Shown: positions 56,415 to 64,000 of the stretch, piece by piece
Numbering within the stretch: position 1 is the first letter of the stretch
How the letters are laid out: every line of letters begins with the position of its first letter
Origin: Cafeteria roenbergensis
Lineage: Eukaryota; Sar; Bigyra; Bicosoecida; Cafeteriaceae
NCBI GenBank assembly: GCA_008330645.1
Contig: VLTN01000024.1
Span: 62,001 to 126,000 of the forward strand
Length of the DNA: 64,000 nucleotides
Direction: 5' to 3'
Notes under the pieces: model-generated
What the model saw: only the letters and a program-made list of their open reading frames with translations
What the model was told of the DNA's origin: nothing
Database searches by the model: none
Program-made: the position numbers and the translations under genes

Positions 56415-59400
56415 TCATCATCGTCATCGCCGTTCATGAAAAAGTCGTGAATTGCATGGTCGCGCGGCGCCTCGTCCAGCAGCTCGACCGGAAGCGTGTC
56501 CAGGAACTCGTGCGACAAGTGCGCCTCCTGCAGCAACGCCGCGATGGCTGCCCGCAGCCCCATGATGTACAACAGGCCCAGGACGGTCAAGTTCGCGGCC
56601 ATGATGCTCGCCTCCACGGCCAGCTCGTCCTGCACCGTGTGCTCGCTCTCCTCGCGGAACAGCTGGATGCTCTGGAGCAGCGCCGACATGAGGGGGCCCT
56701 CGATCGCAGGGCCGATGTGGCCGTACTGCTCGTGGCTGAAGAGCTCGGACAGGTCGTGCCCGACCACCCAGTCGGCGTAGGTGGTCAGGTTCAGGCCGAC
56801 CGCGTCCACGTGGGGCAGCAGCTCCGCGTCCGAGGGCACCGGCGCTGCCTCGTGGCCGGACGAGGCCGACAGCCCTCGCCCGCTGCCCGCGCCGCCCAGC
56901 CCGCGCAGATGGGCGTGGGCCACCGTTGAGTTGGGGGCCGAGGAGTTGGTGTTGTTCGTGCCGAGAGGCCCCACCGCCCCGTCCGTGTCGAGCGACGTCG
57001 CCTGGTCATCGTGCTCGTCGGGTCTGAGCGTGACACCCTCCAGGATCATGGCCCGGTTGCGCTCGGCGATGATCAGCGACACGGCGTCGAAGTCAGCGAT
57101 GCTCACATTCAGGGCAGCGGCCGCAGACGCCGCCATCCGCTCCGCCTCGGACAGGTAGCGGTTCAGCGCCGCCGTCAGACCGAACGACTCAATCTCCTCC
57201 GCCAGCGACGCCTTGGTCTGCTGCAGGAACGTGCGGACGCCCAAGTGCGAGCTGGTGTTGAGCACGTGCGCGGGGGGCGTCCCGGTGGCTTGGCCCGAGC
57301 CGTAGAGGAGCTCGCGCTGCGGCTCGTACCGCTGGTCGGACGAGTGCAGGTGGAGCCGCGCGTTGCCGAACCGGATGCTGTTGTGAAGCGCCCGTGCCTT
57401 GGCGGCCGCCACGCGCGCCTGCACCAGTGCGGACACCGGGTCGACCATCTCGCCGTCCCCGATGGCGAGCTCTCGGAGCAGCATCCCGGCCAGCATCGCG
57501 GCGTCGGACCGGCTCGCAGCGGCCATGATTTCCGCTGCCTCCTCGGCCGCAAGCTCGGTCGCGCTGTAGGCCGTCGTGAACGTGATAACCTGCAGTCCGG
57601 CAATGGCGAATAGGACCACGATCATGACCCGTGACACCATGGACACATGCCGGACGGTCGGGTGCATGGGGACGCCGTCGGACGCGGTATCGAACACGCC
57701 GACGCAGCATCCGAGCTTCGTCCGAGCAGCCTTGTGCTCTGCGTGCGCCTTTGCGCGACCAGACTTGAGCTGCTCTTCCTCGGTTGCCACGCCCTTGGAC
57801 TCAGATGCCACAGAGCCCGTCACGACCAAGGGCAACTTCGGCGGATTCTCCGAGCGCACGGCCGCCGCCGCTGCTGTGGTGACGTCTTTGCTCAGCTCCG
57901 CCGCCGAACCCTTCAGGTGGGGCAAGCTCCTTTGCTGGAGAGCTGGGCTGGGCGAGTGGCCCGAGGACGAGAGACGGGCGCTTGCGACGCGACCCAACGC
58001 GCTTCAAGAGCCTGGCCGAAGTGACTCGCTCAGAGCTCCCTCTCCAACTCACGCTTGCGAGGAGTTGGCAAGCGGAGCAGCTCGTCTAGGCTGGGGTCGT
58101 GGCTCCCAGCGGCCTCACGCTAGCTGCTGCGCGTCGAACTGGAGGCAGCTGCCTTGAGTGAGGCTCGCTGGAAGCTACCGAGCGATGCTAAGCAGCTGCG
58201 TCACATCCATTCCGTCTCCAGACGTCCCACCGAGGCGGCTGCCATCGTCTCCGAACGTGCGAGCGGACGCGCTCGAGCTCGCGTCGCGGTCTGCCTCTGC
58301 GGCCTCGGCCGCCACCTGGCCATGCGCCTTGGACAACGGCGACTGCGGCGCCGACTCGCCGTTCTCCTCCTCCGCGATGGCCACCAGCGGCTTGCCAGTG
58401 CTCGCGCCGGGCACCGCCGCGCTCCCTGGAAGCAGGCCGGCGCTGCCCACGGCCGAAGCGGACACCACGTCCTTGATCTCCCCGCCCTCCTCGCTTCCCG
58501 CCCCCGCCGCGCCCGCGGCAGCCTCGGACTCCGGCGCCCCGGGCTCCTCCTCCTCCTCGTCGTCGTCGTCGTCGCTCTCCATGGCGTCCTCCTCGCCGTG
58601 CATCCTGCGGTCCGCGCGCTGGTACATGCTCACCATCGACTCGGCGGTGCGGAGGCTCACGATCGCGGGGGCCACGTCCATGAGCGACACGGCGCTGCGC
58701 GACACGCGGTGCGCGGCTGGCCGGTAGATGACCACGAAGATGCTCGCGTTGGTCAGGAGCAGCGTCACCAGGATGCCAATCTGGATGGCGTGGAAGGTCA
58801 CTGCCAGCGCCTCGTCGTTGAGCTCGTACAGGCTTGTGGTGGCGGCGAGGGCCGGCAGCAGCACTTGCTGCACGTTGGCCATGGCAAAGAACCAGTCCGG
58901 GCGCAGCCGCACCGACTCCAGGGTCAGCGACTCGCGCCTCGACTCGGAGGCGATACGACGAAGGGCCATGAGGCTGTCCTGGAAGAGGTCCGCCGGGTTG
59001 CTCACCCGCTCCGCGCCCTGCAAACGAGGGCTGGATCTGGCCGCTCCGTCGCTACCCAGCTGGCGCCGATGCGCGCCGGCGTCGCGGGCGTCGTGGACCA
59101 GGAGGGGCTTGGAGTGCATGAACATGGCCACCGCCCCGCTGCCCTCCGACGCGCGAAGCTCCTGGTTCGCGAGATCGGCGTGCGTGGTCGCGTCCAGCGT
59201 GGCCTCGCGGTAGTCATTCCACAGGCTGTCGTTGACGCCGGCCGACGCCAGCTGCACGGACCTGGCGCCGTAGAGCCCCTGCTGCATGCGCTCGGCGCGC
59301 TGTGCGCTCATGTACGTCGAGTTGATGCTGCTCTGAAACGCGTCCAGCATGATCACGGTGATGCCCAGCGCCCCGATCATCAGACACCGCCATGACGAGC

Positions 59401-62400
59401 ACGCCCATGCCGACGCCGCGCTGCAGGTCTGCCACTGCGCGGAAGTCGTCGTCGCGGATCTTGTTGTGGGACCTCTCCAGCAGGCCGCAAAGCTGCCCTC
59501 GCTGCTTAGCATGGACTGCTTGCTGCCGCCCTCGCTGGTGCCCCCCGTGCCGCTGCCGCCGCCCAGCGCGTTCTGCATGGCCGACGACATGCCGAAGCTC
59601 ACGACGGACTTGGGCGCCGCCGACGACCCGGACTCGGCGCGCGCGAGCCCGACGGTGGAGTCCTCGTCCTCCACCTCGTCAGCTCGCGCGAAGAGCGCAT
59701 CGGCGCCGTCGGGCCGGCTGCGCACCTCGAGGAGGAAGCAGCCGAACTGCCGCAACAGCGGCGTCGCGCGCGGGTACTTGCTGACCAGCTGCACGTAGGC
59801 CGACGTGGCACGGTCCGACGCGTGCGCGAGGTGGCGGATGCGCTTGGCGAGTGGCTTCATTGCAGTCTCGGACGGGCGAGCGGTTCCCTGGCGCTCCCAC
59901 TGCGCGACCCGGCCCCAGATTCGCTTGAGCTGCTTGATGGCCTTGATGTGCGACGACGTGGCGAGCTTCTCCAGCTTCTTGAACTCCAGGTAGTCAGCCG
60001 ACCCCAGGCCGTGAGCGGACTTGCCCAGGCTGGTGGTCTGGCGCGACTGCTCGGCCTCCTTGAGACGGTGGAAGATGGCGAATCGCTCGTTGAACGCCGG
60101 CCCGCACGACGCCGCGGCCCGCAGGAGGCTGAGGGCCCTGTGCGTGTCTGCTGTGGTGGCCTCGACCGTGCGCGCGAAGTGGATCCGCACGCCTGCGCCC
60201 GATGGGAAGCATGCGATGCCGGCCTCGTAGATGACAAAGCATGCCGCCAGCTTGGCGCTGGTCGACAGACCGCGCCACCGCAGCGCTGACCGGGCCGCCA
60301 GCTCAACGAGGACGGGGCTGGTCATCAGCTTCGCAAGCACGATCCTGGCTCGGGGGCAGTCCTGCACGACGGCGAGCAGCGCCTTGTCGGCCGAGAACAC
60401 GGGCTGCGCAACAGCCTCCTGCTGGTCTGTGGCCGGCGGCTCCTTGCCGTGGCGAGCACTGACGTCGATTCGCAGCGAGCTCCCCACCTCGCGAAGGCCG
60501 TTTCGGCCGCTGGACTTGACCTCGGATGAGGAGGCGGCGGCGGTGAGCGGCTGCCCGCTGGAGGTGCGGTTCCCGGCGACTGGGGCCACGCCGGAGTCGC
60601 TGCGCCGGCAGCACATCGACAGCCTGACGCAGCATCGCCACATGGCGAGCTCGACGGGGAGGTCCTGCTTCGGCCCGGCAGCGAGTCCGGCCCCTGCGAC
60701 TTCAAGGCTGTCCCCGCAAAGGGTTACAAGGTCATTGATTCTCGCGGGAGATGAGCCACTGAGCGCTCCAGGTGCGCTTGGAAGGTCGCGGTGCATTCCG
60801 GCCGAGCTTCGGCGGTTTCCTGAAAGCCTTGCCTTTCCACGCTGAGCCCCGCGGCTTGGAGCTTTTTGAATCTTGGCCTCCTTCGTTGCGGTCATGACTC
60901 GCTGATCGCCGCTGTCTCGCCTCACGACTGCTCCTGGCGCAAGTGCACCCTTTCGAGCTTGTCCGAGTCGGAAACGACAGTTGGCACAGAGGCAACGAGA
61001 GCGATTGGCCGAATTCGGCTGCGACCAACTCCAGCATCAGTGTGCGTTCGGGTGCCACGCTCGTCAAAGGAGATGGCAGAACCCCTCCGCATCTGAGGGT
61101 CTTCAGTGTCCGCCCCCGTCACGTCCTGCGATGGGGCCTTCTCGTCTGTGGCTCCTCCCCCCTCTTTCCCCGGGACGTCGTCCACCACCATGTCCGGGTC
61201 AGACTTGCCCCGCGGTGCGGAGTACAGCGTCACCACTTCGTGCGACGATCCGCCTTCGGCAGCCGGAAGCGCGCCGGGCACGCCCTTGGACGGCGCGTCC
61301 ACGATGCTGCCCACCGTCAGGCTCTGGGCCGACATGCCGCCCAGGCTGCCACGGCCCGACGGGGCCCTCAGCACCCCGGCCGAGGCGCCGAACCGGACAC
61401 CGCGGTGGGCGGGGGACATGGCCGCGGCCGCCTTCTGGCGGCGAGCGTGCACCGCCGAGAGGACGTCGATCAGGTCTCGCGCGGTCGCCCTCCACCATGG
61501 CCTCCCGCACGATGACCGCACGCAGCCCACGAACATTGCCACCGGCGTGGCGATCACCCACGGAACGGCAATGTCCATGATCGTGGCCTCATTGGTGAGC
61601 TCGTCGCCATCCAGCCGCCTGCGCACCACGTCCAGCACGAGCGTGCCGAGGGCAATCCATGCGATCCCGGCGTAGAGCGCAGCCTGCAGGCGGGAGGGCC
61701 AGTGGAGGTAGTACGGCAGCCGTGTCACCACTGCGGCGAGCACCACACCCGCCACCACGAGAAACACGAAGTTGGCCAGCCATGTGGAGTTTGCGTCGAA
61801 GCGGAACATGGCCACGACGACGAAGACGCAGCGTGCCGTCGTGACGAGCGCGTTGATGCTGCCGCTCGGGGCCCTCATCGAGCTGGACGTGGACCCGGGT
61901 CGCCCTCGAACACCAGCAGCGAGCCCGTGAGCGCAAACGGCACGAACAGCACCGCCGACACTGCGGCGGCGGCACGTAGCACAACGGCCCCGACGGAATC
62001 GCTCGTGAGGGAGGACGGGTCGGCAATGGCCAGCAGCAGCTGCTCGAGCAGCGGATGAAGCCAATGCTCGTTGCGAAGGCGACGAGGACGCCGAGGGTGC
62101 GGATGGGGAAGATCCACTGGTGTTTGTTGTACGCGAAGGCCCATGCCACAAGGCCGGCGTTAATCAGCGAGGCCCAGACGATGACCATGGATGCGGTGAG
62201 GGCGATGGCCTGCCACTGGAAGAGGGCGAGCAGGATTCGGAGCAGGCCGAACACCTGCTCGCTGATGTTGGCCAGCTCGGCGGGCCAGGACTGTCCGGTG
62301 CGAACGACGAGGCCGACGACTTGGACGGCGTCGATGACGAGCAGCTGCGCAACAGTTGGAACAGAGAAACGCTCGCAGCAAACATTCGTGCGCAGCCGAG

Positions 62401-62849
62401 CCGCAGCGGGCGGGCGGGAGGTAGCTCGCGAGCCATGCGCGCGCAGCGCAGAAGGTGCCCCCCATTGAGTCAGCATCGGCGACATGAGCTCGGTCGGCCT
62501 CGGGCAAGGCGTGGCGGTTTACTCTTGCCAAGGCGAGTCTTCGTGGGGAAGGCAGACCGACCCAGGGCATTCCCGACTGGCCTTGGACCGCAGCCCGCAC
62601 GCTGCCCGACCTTGGTCATTGCCAACATGGCCGATGTGGGCGCCTTGGCCGCGCAACTCATTGGCTGAGGGGCAGGGCCGGCTCGCGCGCTGCGCGGCGA
62701 CACACGCTCACCAGCGGAGCCACGAAGGGCAGCAGCGGCGAGCTCGATTCCACCAGCCCCCGCCTGGACGGGCGGCTCGAGAGCACGCTGAACACCCCAA
62801 ACACAGCATTGGTGACTCTTGTGACCAGGGACGGCGCGGGGGCGCTCAT
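56327..62849 (-). pseudogene. TmcB-like array copy B, frame broken
   Basis: Exon 1 (62849-62712) and the start of exon 2 (62344) match copy A base for base. The long exon then carries length changes against A at about 62053, 61893, 61526, 61487, 60964, 59486, 59385, 58198, 58125, 58032 and 57855. Most change a short run of C, G or T by one base. The result is several partial frames: 62344 to ~62055, 62151-60922, 60925-58175 and 57997-56327. The pair at 59385/59486 compensates. Near 58030-58200 there is also a cluster of substitutions. After the poly-Asp run the C-terminus is GGNAAGGATRLSGN..., not that of A, and the stop lies in the flank of A. Either a decayed copy or an intact copy with consensus errors; the homopolymer pattern favours the second. 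Confidence 0.7.
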
Positions 62850-63491
62850 CGCCCGGCCACTTGGGGACAAACGAGTGCCTCCCTCTGGCGGGCTTGCAAA
62901 GAAGCAAGCGCAGCAGGCGGTGACGCCATCGACACAGGCTCTCTGATGACACGACGATCTGTCGCCGCTTTGCAGCCCAAGCCAAGCACTGCTCATTGCT
63001 GGACCCGCAAAAATCAACGACGAACTCGGCTCCCAATCAATGCAACACAAGTGGCTCATGCCCGGAGCGTGAGGCGGGCAACTGGGAGGCGAGGCGCGGG
63101 CGGGCAATCAACGATGAAACGCTCCGCCGGCTGCAGCCACGCGCCGCTGCGGTCCGAGACCCAACCCACAACCGGTCTGACGATGCAGAAACTGAGCAGA
63201 AGTGCGTGAAAGCAAGGCGAGTCGTGGCGGTGGTAGCCAGAAGCAGGCAACGGGCCAACTGCCTTGCACGCTGGTCCAGGAGCCTCATTTGGCAATGCTG
63301 GACTTAAGCCCAGACACCAAAGGCAACTGTTCTGCGACATGGGAGAGAGCACGGGTGCCTATGCACGGAGTTGCTGGCCAGTCGGGGCAAATGACACGTC
63401 GGGTCAGATCATTGCTGCGGATTTCGCCTGAAAAGACGGAACAGCGTTGCCCGAGAGTCGTGTTGCACCGCCGGCAGCATTCCCGCCGTCA
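56415..63491. repeat. Tandem repeat unit B, 7077 bases
   Basis: Second unit of the head-to-tail array. Its left junction, CCGTCATCATCATCGTCATC at 56410-56429, is identical to the left junction of unit C, whereas unit A has a unique left flank. Confidence 0.95.
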
Positions 63492-64000
63492 TCATCATCG
63501 TCATCGCCGTTCATGAAAAAGTCGTGAATTGCATGGTCGCGCGGCGCCTCGTCCAGCAGCTCGACCGGAAGCGTGTCCAGGAACTCGTGCGACAAGTGCG
63601 CCTCCTGCAGCAACGCCGCGATGGCTGCCCGCAGCCCCATGATGTACAACAGGCCCAGGACGGTCAAGTTCGCGGCCATGATGCTCGCCTCCACGGCCAG
63701 CTCGTCCTGCACCGTGTGCTCGCTCTCCTCGCGGAAACAGCTGGATGCTCTGGAGCAGCGCCGACATGAGGGGGCCCTCGATCGCAGGGCCGATGTGGCC
63801 GTACTGCTCGTGGCTGAAGAGCTCGGACAGGTCGTGCCCGACCACCCAGTCGGCGTAGGTGGTCAGGTTCAGGCCGACCGCGTCCACGTGGGCAGCAGCT
63901 CCGCGTCCGAGGGCACCGGCGCTGCCTCGTGGCCGGACGAGGCCGACAGCCCTCGCCCGCTGCCCGCGCCGCCCAGCCCGCGCAGATGGGCGTGGGCCAC
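63404..64000 (-). pseudogene. TmcB-like array copy C, 3' end only, cut by window
   Basis: The last ~600 bases repeat the 3' part of copy B, including the same altered C-terminus and the stop at 63404. Two one-base changes against A and B break the frame: an extra A in GCGGAAACAG near 63736 and a missing G in GTGGGCAGCAG near 63890. The rest lies beyond the window. Confidence 0.7.
63492..64000. repeat. Tandem repeat unit C, partial
   Basis: Third unit of the array, in the same orientation, running off the right edge. The array therefore has at least three copies. Confidence 0.93.

Noticed and set aside
49336-64000. Array as a transposon or integrated virus
   Set aside because: No reverse transcriptase, integrase, transposase, polymerase or capsid-like frame and no terminal repeats; each unit is a host-type membrane-protein gene plus flank.
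1-64000. CRISPR arrays, rRNA genes, riboswitches
   Set aside because: No short regularly spaced repeats, no rRNA sequence, and the genome is eukaryotic with spliceosomal introns.

Overview
The window is nuclear DNA from a GC-rich unicellular eukaryote. Genes are dense and lie on both strands. All 23 introns I could place are GT-AG, 101-398 bases long, and 19 of 23 start GTGAG. Gene content (XPD, RPS2, a PAQR receptor, a cyclic-nucleotide-regulated AGC kinase, large TmcB-like membrane proteins) fits a free-living protist. A heterotrophic stramenopile of the Cafeteria kind is a guess from composition and gene families, not a proof.

Layout. 1-1114: no gene I can defend. 1115-3272 (+): cytochrome P450. 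3538-6758 (-): single-chain cyclic-nucleotide-binding/AGC kinase. 7398-11310 (+): XPD helicase of TFIIH. 11687-12821 (-): three-repeat ankyrin protein with one repeat per 99-base exon. 13019-17715 (+): a fusion of a cysteine-less UBE2Q-like fold, a UFD1-like fold and a RanBP2 zinc finger. 18015-18584 (+): rhodanese. 18794-20380 (-): probable pseudokinase. 20722-24069 (-): secreted or lumenal GT4-type glycosyltransferase. 24446-25603 (+): SAM methyltransferase of bacterial type. 26148-27178 (+): ribosomal protein uS5 (RPS2). 27604-33585 (-): PAS-containing TmcB-like membrane sensor. 34552-36699 (+): GLG1-like cysteine-rich type I membrane protein. 37176-44048 (+): very large low-complexity protein. 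44328-45973 (-): mitochondrial-type membrane protein. 46205-47361 (+): cyclase/formamidase-like hydrolase. 47709-49014 (-): PAQR receptor. 49260-55772 (-): second TmcB-like membrane protein.

From 49336 to the end of the window the sequence is a head-to-tail array of a ~7.08-kb unit carrying that last gene and its 5' flank: copy A 49336-56414, copy B 56415-63491, copy C from 63492, running out of the window. A is open. B and C are nearly identical to A but carry many one-base length changes, mostly in short homopolymers, that break the frame. The unit ends fall in the poly-Asp codon run near the stop codon, so B and C get a different C-terminus, read out of the neighbour's 5' flank.

The genes are mostly unrelated housekeeping, signalling and membrane functions; there is no operon-like logic. 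Several divergent pairs share short promoter regions (197-376 bases), and four 5' regions contain a CAAATATT-like element that stands out in this GC-rich background. The most unusual items are the pseudo-E2/UFD1/zinc-finger fusion, the tandem sensor-gene array, and the single-chain kinase whose best nucleotide site looks cAMP-type.
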